Source: Gammaproteobacteria bacterium (GTDB taxonomy: Bacteria; Pseudomonadota; Gammaproteobacteria; Pseudomonadales; Pseudohongiellaceae). From it: a stretch of 64,000 nt of DNA. How positions within the stretch are numbered: position 1 is the stretch's first letter; each line of letters opens with the position of its first letter. The notes under the pieces are model-generated. The model was not told the DNA's origin, made no database searches, and saw only the letters and a list, made by a program, of their open reading frames with translations. Positions 1 to 8,915 of the stretch are shown one piece after another. The stretch covers positions 496,001-560,000 of the forward strand of contig JAHEGE010000001.1 of NCBI GenBank assembly GCA_024639905.1, read 5' to 3'. The position numbers and the translations under genes are program-made.

Positions 1-225
1 GGGTACATCGACGAATCCGAGCGTGGCGCGAGAGCGATCGGCGAGCGTGAAGTGTCGATAGGCGAAACCGGAGTTAATCGTCAGCCCCCGCGCTTTTTCC
101 TCGGCGAGGGTGTCAGTGTCGGTGCCGGTGAGGTGTCGCACGAGTGAGGTCTTCCCGTGGTCAACATGCCCAGCGGTGGCGACGGCGAGAAAGCGGGTAT
201 GCGGAAGAGTATTAGCGGAATTCAT
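1..225 (-). CDS. selB: Selenocysteine-specific elongation factor SelB, N-terminal part (runs off the window)
   Basis: SelB is the EF-Tu-like GTPase that delivers Sec-tRNA(Sec) to UGA codons marked by a SECIS element. Only 75 codons are present, read on the minus strand from ATG at 225. They carry the G1 motif [15 protein letters not shown], then [17 protein letters not shown] (the SelB form of the switch I region, cf. EEKxRGxTIxLG) and FVDVP at the window edge (start of the G3 DVPGH motif). The ATG overlaps the TGA of the upstream permease gene (ATGA), so the two are probably translationally coupled. With selA at 8.9-10.4 kb this supports a selenocysteine-using organism. The C-terminal winged-helix domains lie outside the window. 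Confidence 0.9.
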   Translation of the reverse strand, partial: MNSANTLPHTRFLAVATAGHVDHGKTSLVRHLTGTDTDTLAEEKARGLTINSGFAYRHFTLADRSRATLGFVDVP

Positions 226-2012
226 CCTTGCAAGGGTAGCACTCGAGCACGGGCAATGGCGACGACGAAACTGGCCACGATGAGCGCGGCGAGTGCAAAG
301 CCAATGTTCAAGCCCCCGCCGGCGAGGCTCACGATGCCGAGGCCCAGCGCGCCTGTGAATAACGCGTAATAGGCGAAGGCTAGCAGGGTTTTGCGGATGA
401 CCGCGCCTTCTTTGCCCACGAGCCCAACGACCGCCGATGCTGCGACCACGTTGTGTACGCAGATGATATTGCCGGCGGCGCCACCTACCGCTTGGAGTGC
501 CACAATCCACAGGGGATCGAAGCCTACGCGTTCTCCTACGCCGAATTGAAACAGCGCGAACATCATATTACTCACGGTGTTGCTACCCGCGACGAAGGCG
601 CCTAACCCGCCAATGAGAGGCGAGAACAAGGGCCACGCGGCTCCAGCGAGTTCGGCGACACCCTCGGCGAGTGCGATGGGCATCTGTTCGTAGCCTGCGC
701 CACCGCCGCTCGAATTAATGAACACCTGCACCATTGGCACGGTGAAGATGAGCGCCATGGAGGCAGGAACCAGCGTCTTAACCGATTCGGCTGCGGCTAG
801 CCTAAAGTGTGCTAACGGCAATCTATGAAGGCCAATCGTCGCTATCGCGGCGGCGATAAATATGCTGCCAGGAGACCATAGCGGTTGGAAGGACGCCGAG
901 ATCGAGCTGCCGAGTATTTGCGGCCAGGCCCAAGTAATAAACGGATCGCTGCTGCGCAGCAGGGATTCTAAGTCGAGCGCGCGCAGGCGCGTCATCACCA
1001 AGAGCGCGGCGATGAGAAGATAGGGCGACCAGGCGCGCAGAAGGCCCATAGTCGGGGAGTCGTCTTGATCGGCGGGTGCGGGGGTCGTGGCGCCGGTCCA
1101 TTCCTTTTCCCACTGCGCAGGTTCTGTGAAACGCCAAGGCTTAGCGGCGTCTGGCATGAGGAAGCCGCGCTTCGCCGCCGGGACAACGATAGCGAGGCCG
1201 ATAATGCCGCCAAACATCGAGGGAAATTCTGGGCCGAGGAATGTGGCTACGAGCAGATAGGGTAGCGTCATCGCAAAGGCCGCGAAGAGTGCGAAGCGCC
1301 ATACTGCAAGTCCCTCTGCGAAGCTGCGATTGACGCCGAAGAAGCGCGTCATCGTAGCCACGACTAGAAGCGGAATAAAAGTGCCGGCGATCGCATGCAG
1401 GAGCGCGACACGGGCACCGATATCGGCGATGAACAGACTCCAATCGCTAAATCCCTGCGTGAGGGCAAAGTCGGCCATGCCTGGATCCGCAGAGAGGCCG
1501 CTGCTAATGCCAACTAGCATCGGCGTGCCCATCGCGCCGAAAGAGACCGGGGTGCTCTGAATAATCATGCCCGCGACGACCGCGGCCATGGCTGGAAAGC
1601 CTAGGCCGACCATAAGCGGCACGGCGACTGCAGCTGGCGTGCCGAAACCGGCTGAACCTTCGATAAACGAGCCGAATAGCCAAGCAATGATGATGACTTG
1701 AATGCGCCGGTCGGGGGTGATGTCTGCAAAGCCCGCGCGAATTGCGCGCATCGCACCGCTTTGTTGCAGGGTGTTGAGCAGCAGTATGGCACCGAAGATG
1801 ATGTAAATGAGAGTGCCGGCGACGATGAGGCCATTGATGCTAGCGGCGAGCACTTGTACCCCGGGGACCTGCCAAACGCCAAGCGTTAAGCCGGCGACCA
1901 CGAGATAGGCGACAGGCATCGCACGGCTTGCCGGCCAGCGGAGACCGACGAGTAGCGCGGCGACGACGAGAATCGGCGCGAAGGCGAGTAGGGCGAGAAT
2001 GCTGCTATTCAT
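222..2012 (-). CDS. lctP: L-lactate/glycolate permease, LctP family
   Basis: This is a 596-residue polytopic membrane protein of the LctP/LldP family, importing L-lactate (and often D-lactate or glycolate) with protons. Family signatures are visible: [21 protein letters not shown] at about residues 114-134 (shortened here), the [15 protein letters not shown] stretch after it, and the late [16 protein letters not shown] and [12 protein letters not shown] motifs. Length is close to the usual 530-600. The start follows an AGGGTGA ribosome site. It lies 15 bp downstream of a secreted-protein gene and its stop overlaps the selB start, so the three form one transcription unit. No lactate dehydrogenase gene is adjacent; the choice of lactate over glycolate is inferred from the family. 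Confidence 0.88.
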   Translation of the reverse strand: MNSSILALLAFAPILVVAALLVGLRWPASRAMPVAYLVVAGLTLGVWQVPGVQVLAASINGLIVAGTLIYIIFGAILLLNTLQQSGAMRAIRAGFADITPDRRIQVIIIAWLFGSFIEGSAGFGTPAAVAVPLMVGLGFPAMAAVVAGMIIQSTPVSFGAMGTPMLVGISSGLSADPGMADFALTQGFSDWSLFIADIGARVALLHAIAGTFIPLLVVATMTRFFGVNRSFAEGLAVWRFALFAAFAMTLPYLLVATFLGPEFPSMFGGIIGLAIVVPAAKRGFLMPDAAKPWRFTEPAQWEKEWTGATTPAPADQDDSPTMGLLRAWSPYLLIAALLVMTRLRALDLESLLRSSDPFITWAWPQILGSSISASFQPLWSPGSIFIAAAIATIGLHRLPLAHFRLAAAESVKTLVPASMALIFTVPMVQVFINSSGGGAGYEQMPIALAEGVAELAGAAWPLFSPLIGGLGAFVAGSNTVSNMMFALFQFGVGERVGFDPLWIVALQAVGGAAGNIICVHNVVAASAVVGLVGKEGAVIRKTLLAFAYYALFTGALGLGIVSLAGGGLNIGFALAALIVASFVVAIARARVLPLQG

Positions 2013-2027
2013 GGTGTCACCCTGGTT

Positions 2028-3044
2028 TTATTCCGCGTTGGATTCCTCGCGGCGTTCTTGTGCCCGCGCCCCGCGCAGGATGTTAACCATGCCGTAATTG
2101 CCTTCGTGGCAGGCGTACTCATACAGCTGGCCCGCAACTTTGGTCATAGGGACGACGGCGCTCACCTTGTCGGTGAATGTCGTAGGGTCGTCTACTGTAA
2201 AGGCGTATTCCACGGTGTCTGCTGCCGTGCGAGTGAAGCGTTCGGTGAGGGTTTTATCAAAGGCGGTGCCCTGCGCGCTGAAGCTAAATGTCAGGTCGCT
2301 AAAATTGCGCGTGACGACTACGAGCGTATCGTTATCCCAGTAGCCCCGTGAGTCTCCGGACCATAGGCGCAGGTCCGAGTGCAGGCGCGTGTGTTCTTCC
2401 TCCGAGGCGGCAAGGGGGACGATGCGGGCGTCATGAATCATCTCAGTGAGGATCACCGCCGTGTCGCGATTCTGAAAGATCTGCACATTGTTGTTGTACA
2501 GGCTGGGGATGAACGGCGGGCCGGCGTTGAAGCCGACGATGCAGCGTTCCGACAGTCCTCGGTCTTCGGGGCCATCGGTGCCGATACCGCCCGCCAGCAC
2601 TCGTGCGGGTCGCGACTCGCCGGTGTCTTCGCCGCCGTAGTTGCCGACCTGAATAACGGCCGTGGGCGCGAGCGCGGGGAGTTGACCGTTTAAGGGGTAG
2701 ACGATGTGTGAAGTGCGCTGCAGGCCGCCGATACCCGCGTTCTCTATCCAAAAATCGTTATAGGATTCGTCGACGCCGGCGATGGGTAGGGCGCTGTCTG
2801 AGTTGGCGTCGAGCGCCGCAGCGCGCGCTTCGATCTGGGCGATCTCCGTTTCGCTAAGAAATTCGCGCTCGCCGAACTGGCTCGGCCTAATCATCGGGCG
2901 GTCCGAAGAGAAGTTCCACACGCCTTGTAAGTCAGGCTGGTCCCATTCGGTGCGCGGTGCGCTGTAGTCTTGGGCGAGCGCGCTGCAAGTGAATAGTGTG
3001 CAGAGTGCGCCGGCAAGTCCGGCTGCTTTGTATCGAGGGGTCAT
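2028..3044 (-). CDS. Secreted protein of unknown function
   Basis: 338 residues with a clear signal peptide (AGLAGALCTLFTCSALAQ, cleavage after about residue 24). The mature protein begins with PRTEWDQPDLQGVWNFSSDRP and contains GLSERCIVGFNAGPP, a conserved-looking WSGDSRGYWDNDTLVVVTRNFSD block, and YEYACHEGNYGMVNILRGAR near the C terminus. The two cysteines of the mature part could form a disulfide. The PDLQGVW and YACHEGN features resemble a family of periplasmic proteins often found in marine and soil proteobacteria, but I know no function. A strong AAGGAG site precedes the ATG. It is the first gene of the lctP-selB unit, so a link to the permease substrate is possible but unproven. Confidence 0.7.
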   Translation of the reverse strand: MTPRYKAAGLAGALCTLFTCSALAQDYSAPRTEWDQPDLQGVWNFSSDRPMIRPSQFGEREFLSETEIAQIEARAAALDANSDSALPIAGVDESYNDFWIENAGIGGLQRTSHIVYPLNGQLPALAPTAVIQVGNYGGEDTGESRPARVLAGGIGTDGPEDRGLSERCIVGFNAGPPFIPSLYNNNVQIFQNRDTAVILTEMIHDARIVPLAASEEEHTRLHSDLRLWSGDSRGYWDNDTLVVVTRNFSDLTFSFSAQGTAFDKTLTERFTRTAADTVEYAFTVDDPTTFTDKVSAVVPMTKVAGQLYEYACHEGNYGMVNILRGARAQERREESNAE

Positions 3045-3096
3045 GAACGCTCCTTAGGCTGCGAGTCTTTCTTTCGAAAGTACCGCAAAGGAGGGC

Positions 3097-3125
3097 TTTG
3101 TACAATTGCAATATGAGTCACTCAA
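3097..3125 (-). promoter_or_regulatory. Candidate sigma-70 promoter for the secreted protein-lctP-selB unit
   Basis: On the minus strand a TTGAGT -35 is followed after 17 bp by TACAAA. It lies about 55 bp upstream of the first ATG, and a short CTTTCGAAAG palindrome follows in the leader. The -10 is a weak match, so the call rests on spacing and position. Confidence 0.35.
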
Positions 3126-3187
3126 AAAGCCGCCAACCTTTTTGATACGCTATCGCGCTTAGGTCGACGCACGGCAGCACAAAGCAA

Positions 3188-3223
3188 GAAGCCGGCCCAG
3201 ACTCGAGGTCTGGCGCCGGCTTC
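3188..3223 (-). terminator. Hairpin downstream of ppdK, probable terminator
   Basis: A long interrupted stem: arms GAAGCCGG (3188-3195) and CCGGCTTC (3216-3223), with an inner CCAGAC/GTCTGG stem around a TCGAG loop. It begins 20 bp after the ppdK stop. The T-run that follows on the minus strand is poor (TTGCTTTG), so termination may be incomplete. Confidence 0.5.
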
Positions 3224-3243
3224 CAGATCGTAAGGTGTGGCGG

Positions 3244-6012
3244 TTACTTGTTGCGCAGTTGTGCCTGAGCGGCGGCGAGTCTCGCGACGGGGACGCGGGG
3301 AGGCGAACAGCTCACGTAATTCAGGCCAGTACGGTGGCAGAAATCGATCGAGTTTGGATCGCCCGCGTGCTCGCCGCAGATACCGAGCTTGATATTCGGT
3401 TTGGTCTGGCGACCACGTTCTACGGCCAGCTCGACCAGTTTACCAACGCCGGTCTGGTCTAGGCTGGCGAACGGATTCTGGTTGTAGATTTCTTTACTTT
3501 GGTACTGGTCGTAGAACAGCCCCATGTCGTCACGGCTTAGACCCAAGGTGGTCTGGGTGAGGTCGTTGGTGCCGAAGCTGAAGAAGTCGGCCTCGTGGGC
3601 GATCTCGTCGGCGGTGATCGCAGCGCGTGGCACTTCAATCATCGTGCCGACCAAATAGTCGATCTTCGTCTTGTGCTTCTTCATTACCTCGTTGGCGACA
3701 CGATGCACGATCGCTAGCTGATCCGCGAGCTCTGCGCGGAAGCCCACGAGAGGAATCATGATTTCTGCTTTCACTTTAACCGGCTTCTTACCCTTGCTCA
3801 CCTGGGCCGCAGCTTCGAACAGCGCGCGCGCCTGCATCTCGGTGATCTCGGGGTAGATAATGCCTAGTCGGCAGCCACGGCAGCCGAGCATGGGATTCTC
3901 TTCGTGTAGCGCCTTGATGCGGTCTATGACGAAATCGAATGGCACGCCGAGCTTTTCGGCAAGCTGACGTCTTACGACGTCGTCGTGCGGCAGGAACTCG
4001 TGCAGAGGCGGGTCGAGTAGGCGAATGGTCACCGGGCGACCTGCCATCTCTTTAAACAGGCCGACGAAGTCTTTCTTCTGGAAAGGCAGGAGCTTCTTGA
4101 GTGCCGAGCGGCGCTGCACTTCGTCCACCGCGAGAATCATCTGACGCATAGTGTCGATGCGATCGCCGTCAAAGAACATGTGCTCCGTGCGGCAGAGGCC
4201 TATGCCTTCGGCGCCATAGGCCACGGCCTGTTTTGCCATCGCTGGCGTGTCGGCATTGGTGCGTATATTCAGGGTACGGTATTTGTCCGCCCAGCTCATG
4301 ACAGTTTGAAACAGCTCGTAGGTGTAGCTCTTGCCAGGCTTAACCTTGCCTTCAAGCACGCGCTTCACTTCCGAGTCGGCGCTCTCGATCATGCCTTTAT
4401 AGATCATGCCAGTGCTGCCATCGATCGAGATGTAGTCGCCTTCCTTGAGTACGGTCTTACCCGCTGTTAGGGTCTTCTTCTCGTAATTGATGACGATGTC
4501 GCTCGCGCCACAAATGCACACCTTGCCAAGTTGACGTGCAACGAGGGCCGCGTGGGATGAGACGCCACCGCGCGAGGTGAGGATGCCTTGCGAGTGCAGC
4601 ATGCCTTTTAGGTCGTCAGGCGAGGTCTCGTTGCGGCACAAAACAACCTTATTGCCTTTGCGTGTTTCGAGCTCTGCTGTCGCTGCGGTGAAGGCGATGC
4701 GGCCTGTCGCTGCGCCGGGGCCTGCGGGAAGCCCCTTGCCGATAACCGACGCGGCTTTCAGCGCCTTAGGGTCGAATACGGGAACGAGCAACGAGTCGAT
4801 CGATTCCGCCGGAATCTTCAACAATGCCGTCTCTTGGTTCATTAGGCGCTCACGCTGCATCTCAACGGCGATACGTACTGCCGCGAGGCCCGTGCGTTTG
4901 CCGTTGCGGGTTTGCAGAATAAACAGCCTGCCGGCCTCGATGGTGAACTCGAAGTCCTGCATGTCTTTAAAGTGTTTCTCGAGCTTATTGCGGACCTTCT
5001 CGAGGTCTTTGAAGCTTTGTGGTAACTCGTCTGCGAGTTCGGCGATCGCGTTAGGGGTGCGAACTCCAGCGACAACGTCCTCGCCTTGGGCGTTAATTAG
5101 GTATTCACCGTAAAACACTTTCTCGCCGTTGGCAGGGTCGCGGGTGAAGGCGACGCCGGTCGCGCTGTCGTTGCCCGCGTTACCGAAAACCATGGCCTGT
5201 ATATTTACCGCAGTGCCCCACTCGGCGGGTATCGCGTACTGCTGACGGTAGAGAATGGCGCGGTCGTTGCGCCATGAGCTGAATACGGCGCTGGTCGCGC
5301 CCCACAATTGCTCCATGACGTCCTGTGGGAACTCGCTGCGCGTGCGCTTGCGGATCAGCGCCTTGTATTGGTCTACAACCGTTTTGAGATTGTCGGTGCT
5401 TAAGTCGCTGTCGTTCTCTGCCTTGAATTTGCGCTTCGCGGCTTCGAGGATGGCATGGAAGGGGTCTTCCTCTTCTTCCGTGCGCGCCTCTACGCCCATG
5501 ACCACGTCGCCATACATCTGGATGAAGCGACGGTAGCAGTCCCAAGCGAAACGGGGATTGCCAGAGATTTCGGCGAGGCCTTCGACGGTGATGTCGTTGA
5601 GGCCGAGATTGAGGATGGTGTCCATCATACCCGGCATAGAGTCGCGGGCGCCGGAGCGGACTGAAACGAGTAGTGGGTTACTGCGCCCACCGAAGGTTTT
5701 GCCTAGCTGAGACTCGATCTGACGAATAGACGCGGTGACAGATTTCGCCAGTGAGGCGGGGTATGAGCGTCCGTTGTCGTAATAATAAGTGCAGACTTCG
5801 GTGCTGATAGTAAAGCCTGGGGGTACCGGTAGGCCAATAGACGCCATCTCGGCGAGGTTTGCACCCTTGCCACCCAGTAGCTCTCGCATGCTGGCATTGC
5901 CGTCGGTCTGCTTGCCGAAGGCATAAACGTACTGCTGTTTCGCTCGAGTCGCTGGTTTGGCCTTTTTTGCTTTGGCAGGTTTTTTAATGGCGGCTTTGGT
6001 TTTTGTGCTCAT
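3244..6012 (-). CDS. ppdK: Pyruvate, phosphate dikinase
   Basis: PPDK interconverts pyruvate + ATP + Pi and phosphoenolpyruvate + AMP + PPi in the cytosol. The 922-residue protein has the usual order: N-terminal ATP-grasp part ([46 protein letters not shown]), the central phosphohistidine domain ([20 protein letters not shown], catalytic His in SSHAA), and a PEP-binding barrel ending in the active-site Cys region [12 protein letters not shown]. Typical members are about 870-900 residues; the excess is a Lys/Ala-rich N-terminal tail (roughly residues 1-27), possibly disordered. The reaction makes or uses PPi, which links it functionally to the membrane pyrophosphatase at 35.7 kb. It is transcribed divergently from the cyclase-like gene. 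Confidence 0.95.
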   Translation of the reverse strand: MSTKTKAAIKKPAKAKKAKPATRAKQQYVYAFGKQTDGNASMRELLGGKGANLAEMASIGLPVPPGFTISTEVCTYYYDNGRSYPASLAKSVTASIRQIESQLGKTFGGRSNPLLVSVRSGARDSMPGMMDTILNLGLNDITVEGLAEISGNPRFAWDCYRRFIQMYGDVVMGVEARTEEEEDPFHAILEAAKRKFKAENDSDLSTDNLKTVVDQYKALIRKRTRSEFPQDVMEQLWGATSAVFSSWRNDRAILYRQQYAIPAEWGTAVNIQAMVFGNAGNDSATGVAFTRDPANGEKVFYGEYLINAQGEDVVAGVRTPNAIAELADELPQSFKDLEKVRNKLEKHFKDMQDFEFTIEAGRLFILQTRNGKRTGLAAVRIAVEMQRERLMNQETALLKIPAESIDSLLVPVFDPKALKAASVIGKGLPAGPGAATGRIAFTAATAELETRKGNKVVLCRNETSPDDLKGMLHSQGILTSRGGVSSHAALVARQLGKVCICGASDIVINYEKKTLTAGKTVLKEGDYISIDGSTGMIYKGMIESADSEVKRVLEGKVKPGKSYTYELFQTVMSWADKYRTLNIRTNADTPAMAKQAVAYGAEGIGLCRTEHMFFDGDRIDTMRQMILAVDEVQRRSALKKLLPFQKKDFVGLFKEMAGRPVTIRLLDPPLHEFLPHDDVVRRQLAEKLGVPFDFVIDRIKALHEENPMLGCRGCRLGIIYPEITEMQARALFEAAAQVSKGKKPVKVKAEIMIPLVGFRAELADQLAIVHRVANEVMKKHKTKIDYLVGTMIEVPRAAITADEIAHEADFFSFGTNDLTQTTLGLSRDDMGLFYDQYQSKEIYNQNPFASLDQTGVGKLVELAVERGRQTKPNIKLGICGEHAGDPNSIDFCHRTGLNYVSCSPPRVPVARLAAAQAQLRNK

Positions 6013-6426
6013 AGCTTTTGCATGTTCCTCAAAACTTGTCCCTGAAACTGAGCGCCTACTCCTCCGATCCTAGTGCGCGTCCAGCTAGCGATCACAGAGG
6101 ATACCATCCACCTCAAGCCGAGAGTACGCGCGGCCGGGGAGGGTATCGATGGGATAAAAGGTCAGCTAGTGGGTCGACGTCTTTGGTCGTGGTTAGGTCG
6201 TAGTTATGTCGTGGTTAGAACGCGAGCGCGCTTGAGCCGCTCTCAAAAGAAGTAGGATAAATCAAAGGCCTAGCAAAATCCAGAGCGCACGCGGTAGCAA
6301 AGTGTCACGCAGGCTATGAAAGACTTCTCATTCTTATCCGTTCTTAGTTAGGACGAGGACGAAGTGGCGCGAAACGTGGCTGCAGGGTGTCGATAGCCTA
6401 CCTTCGAGGTAGGGTAAGGAGGAGGG
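6013..6426. other. 414-bp divergent intergenic region between ppdK and the cyclase-like gene
   Basis: I find no protein gene or tRNA here. It holds three imperfect 11-bp tandem repeats (6185-6217), a small hairpin CCTACC-TTCGA-GGTAGG (6397-6413) directly before the cyclase ribosome-binding site, and presumably the promoters of both flanking genes, which I could not place with confidence. Confidence 0.6.
6185..6217 (+). repeat. Three tandem 11-bp repeats
   Basis: Consecutive units GGTCGTGGTTA, GGTCGTAGTTA and TGTCGTGGTTA lie in the divergent promoter region. An 11-bp period is close to one helical turn, as in repeated regulator sites, but a chance or slippage origin is also possible. Confidence 0.6.
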
Positions 6427-7830
6427 GTGTCTGAGGCCGCCGAACACAAAGCGAAGTATTCAGCTTACTGTCGTGAGCATGAGGAGGAGTTTGCTGCTGA
6501 GCTGTGCGATCAAGCGTCCTCGTTAATCCGAGGTTGGGTGGGGCGGGTATTCGTGGTCGTGGTTATCGCCCTGACCCTGTGGACAACCCCCTATGCGGCC
6601 ACGACGGAGGAAATCCTGTCCACCGCGCTTACGATTCTGGCGTGCTCGTTTCCAGCGCTGCTGGTTATGTCCTATCCCTTAGCTGTTGCAGTGTACTCGC
6701 CGCTGAGGAAATACAGCCCGCTGATTCTCGATGTAATCTGTCTGTCTACGCTGCTTAGCTTTGTGGTGTTGGCTGCCGTTTTGCTAAGCGCGTCCTCTGA
6801 TGTGACAACCGGTCTCGAGGTGGGTGATCAGCTGGTGGGGCAGGTGAACTTCGTGCTGCTCATCGTTATCGCACCGTCCTATCACGCAAGTTATCAGCTC
6901 ACCGTCCTGCGGAACCTTATGCTGGCTCTGCTGTTTGCAGCTATGCTGTTTCTCGCCGATCGCTCGTTCTTCCACCTATCGATTCTCCAGTTAATGCAGG
7001 GCTTCCTATTAGGGTCTGCCGTGAGCTGGTTTATCTATAAGGGCATGCGCGCGAGTTTTTATTCGAAATCAACCGATGCCGGCGCGCGCGAGCACCTGCG
7101 TAGTCAGCTCTCAAAACTCGTCTATCCATACCAGTTACAGATGATCAAACGCGGCGAGGAGCTAGAGGCGACGATGCCGTTGAAAGAAGGTAAGGCGATC
7201 GTCAGCGTCTTCGATGTGCAGCGTTCCAGCGAGATCAAACATGAGAGGACGCCTGAGTTTTTTATAGGGGTTTTCGAGGCCTTCCTGGGGATTTGCATGC
7301 GCGGATACGAGCATTCTCCTCTGCGTTCACAGGCCTTTCGGCTGAAAGAGACGGGCGATGGCTTTATCAGCACAGTGGGCTATCCGTTTCTGCCCACCGA
7401 ATCTCGCTCTCTCGCCGATAGCGCGGTGTCAACGGCCCTTAGTATGTTCGATGTATTTAATAAAGAGGTGGCGAAGTTTAACTATTCGCGACCGATTAAA
7501 GCCGCCATTGGCCTCGCCTATAACTCGATCCAAGGCACCTTCCAAAGCGGCAGTATTCGCTCTTACGATCTGTTTGGGGACGCGATCGTGCAGGCCGCAA
7601 AATACGAAGAGCTGCGCAAGGAGGTCGGGCTCTGGGCCGTGTTCGAAGACTGTGCAAGGAGACAGGGATTCACAGACTTTCACGTGTTAATCATCCAAGA
7701 GGTTGTCTATAACTCCCTGAGTCCTGCTTATCGAGATATTTTCTCCGAGGTTGATCTGGTCTCAATGCCGCTCGATGAGCTGCGTGTCGATCCGGATGCG
7801 CGCTATGTGTACTTTCATGTCCTCGAATAA
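6427..7830 (+). CDS. Membrane protein with class III nucleotidyl cyclase-like domain
   Basis: 467 residues. The N-terminal half (about 35-210) has about six hydrophobic segments; the C-terminal half (about 245-450) resembles a class III adenylyl/guanylyl cyclase catalytic domain. Visible landmarks: VSVFDVQRSSE (first metal Asp), RLKETGDGFIS (adenine-type Lys and second Asp) and DLFGDAIVQAAKYEEL at the place of the usual GDxVNxAxRxE. In that last motif the transition-state Asn is replaced by Val and the Arg by Lys, so activity is uncertain. The GTG start is chosen because a TAAGGAGG ribosome site lies just upstream and the next Met is far inside the protein. A hairpin sits directly before that site. 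It could make cAMP, be a pseudo-cyclase, or sense nucleotide. Confidence 0.72.
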   Translation: MSEAAEHKAKYSAYCREHEEEFAAELCDQASSLIRGWVGRVFVVVVIALTLWTTPYAATTEEILSTALTILACSFPALLVMSYPLAVAVYSPLRKYSPLILDVICLSTLLSFVVLAAVLLSASSDVTTGLEVGDQLVGQVNFVLLIVIAPSYHASYQLTVLRNLMLALLFAAMLFLADRSFFHLSILQLMQGFLLGSAVSWFIYKGMRASFYSKSTDAGAREHLRSQLSKLVYPYQLQMIKRGEELEATMPLKEGKAIVSVFDVQRSSEIKHERTPEFFIGVFEAFLGICMRGYEHSPLRSQAFRLKETGDGFISTVGYPFLPTESRSLADSAVSTALSMFDVFNKEVAKFNYSRPIKAAIGLAYNSIQGTFQSGSIRSYDLFGDAIVQAAKYEELRKEVGLWAVFEDCARRQGFTDFHVLIIQEVVYNSLSPAYRDIFSEVDLVSMPLDELRVDPDARYVYFHVLE

Positions 7831-7851
7831 GTACGCGTCTCAGCGCTCTGG

Positions 7852-8796
7852 CTAGGGCAGGAATTCGCTGACCAAAATCTCGCCTGCGAAATGCGCTGCT
7901 AGATTAGACCTCACCAGGTCGCCCATGGCGGTGCGAGTCTGCAATGTTGCGCTGCCTATGTGAGGGAGCAAGACGACATTGTCCAACGCGGTAAGCGCCG
8001 GTGGAAGATGCGGCTCGTTCGCATACACGTCCAGTCCAGCGCCTGCGATCACGCCCGTACTTAATGCGTGAATCAGCGCCTCTTCGTCCACGCTTTGGCC
8101 ACGTCCGACATTAATAAAATAATTTCCTGCGCCGAGGCTTTCGAAGAACGAGGCGTTCAGAATATTCGTGGTTTCAGGTCCCCCGGGTAGCACGTTGATG
8201 ACGATATCGCTTGCGCGTGCGAGGGCGTTGAGGTCGGCGCAGTAGGTGTAGCCGACGTTTTTCCTGCGGCGGTTGTGATAGGCGATATTGAGTTTGAAGG
8301 CTTCCGCTCGGCGGGCGACCTCGAGCCCAATTCTGCCGAGGCCGGCGATTCCTAAGGTCTTGCCCGCGAGCCCCTGGCCGAGCGCGAAGGGGCCGCTGCG
8401 CCAGGCGCCAGACCGCGCGTGGGCGTCGGCGCCGATTAAGCCGCGAGTTACCGCAAGGATGAGGCCGAGTGCGATATCTGCCACCGCGTCATCCAACACG
8501 CCGGGCGTATTGCTCACACGAATGCCTTGGATTGCGGTCTGCTTAAAATCGATGCCGTCTACGCCGACGCCAAAACAGGCTATGAGCGAAAGTGAGTTGA
8601 GCGTATAGAGCAGGGGATCAGTCGCCCAAGAGGCGCTAGCAGCTGCGCTACATTTCCCCTCGAGTGATGCAAGCGTAGACGCCTTCTCTTCCTCGTTGAG
8701 TTTCCATAAGTGCACGGTGTCATAGTCGGCATCCAACTTAGCGATGGTTGGGGGATGGAAATTATTGGCGATAATAAGAGTCTCGCGTTGAGGCAT
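7852..8796 (-). CDS. D-isomer-specific 2-hydroxyacid dehydrogenase (glyoxylate/hydroxypyruvate reductase type)
   Basis: 314 residues, the usual family length. The NAD(P)-binding Rossmann motif is GLGRIGLEVARRAE (about 152-165), followed by HNRRRK, a basic end to the second strand that favours NADPH. Catalytic residues are seen in INVGRGQSVDEEAL (Arg), ANEPHLPP (Glu) and VVLLPHIGSAT (His). It probably reduces glyoxylate or hydroxypyruvate, but substrate choice in this family cannot be read from motifs alone. It is convergent with the cyclase-like gene (21 bp between stops) and divergent from selA, with no obvious operon partner. Confidence 0.85.
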   Translation of the reverse strand: MPQRETLIIANNFHPPTIAKLDADYDTVHLWKLNEEEKASTLASLEGKCSAAASASWATDPLLYTLNSLSLIACFGVGVDGIDFKQTAIQGIRVSNTPGVLDDAVADIALGLILAVTRGLIGADAHARSGAWRSGPFALGQGLAGKTLGIAGLGRIGLEVARRAEAFKLNIAYHNRRRKNVGYTYCADLNALARASDIVINVLPGGPETTNILNASFFESLGAGNYFINVGRGQSVDEEALIHALSTGVIAGAGLDVYANEPHLPPALTALDNVVLLPHIGSATLQTRTAMGDLVRSNLAAHFAGEILVSEFLP

Positions 8797-8915
8797 CGAT
8801 GGGCTCCATTGATTGATCTGGCACTATTTCGTACATTGGCGCTTGTCTTCATCCCGCCGCGCCACCTAGGCAGTGAAAGACCTCCATAGAATAACAGCCC
8901 TGAGAGTAGCCACAA

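Noticed and set aside
2013..2040. Possible CA motif before lctP (AATAAAAC)
   Set aside because: It fails the AANAANAA pattern at the last position, and it overlaps the end of the upstream gene.
6013..6426. Possible tRNA(Sec) gene or small RNA in the ppdK upstream gap
   Set aside because: No long acceptor arm, TCA anticodon loop or TTCGA arm in the right spacing, and no terminator.
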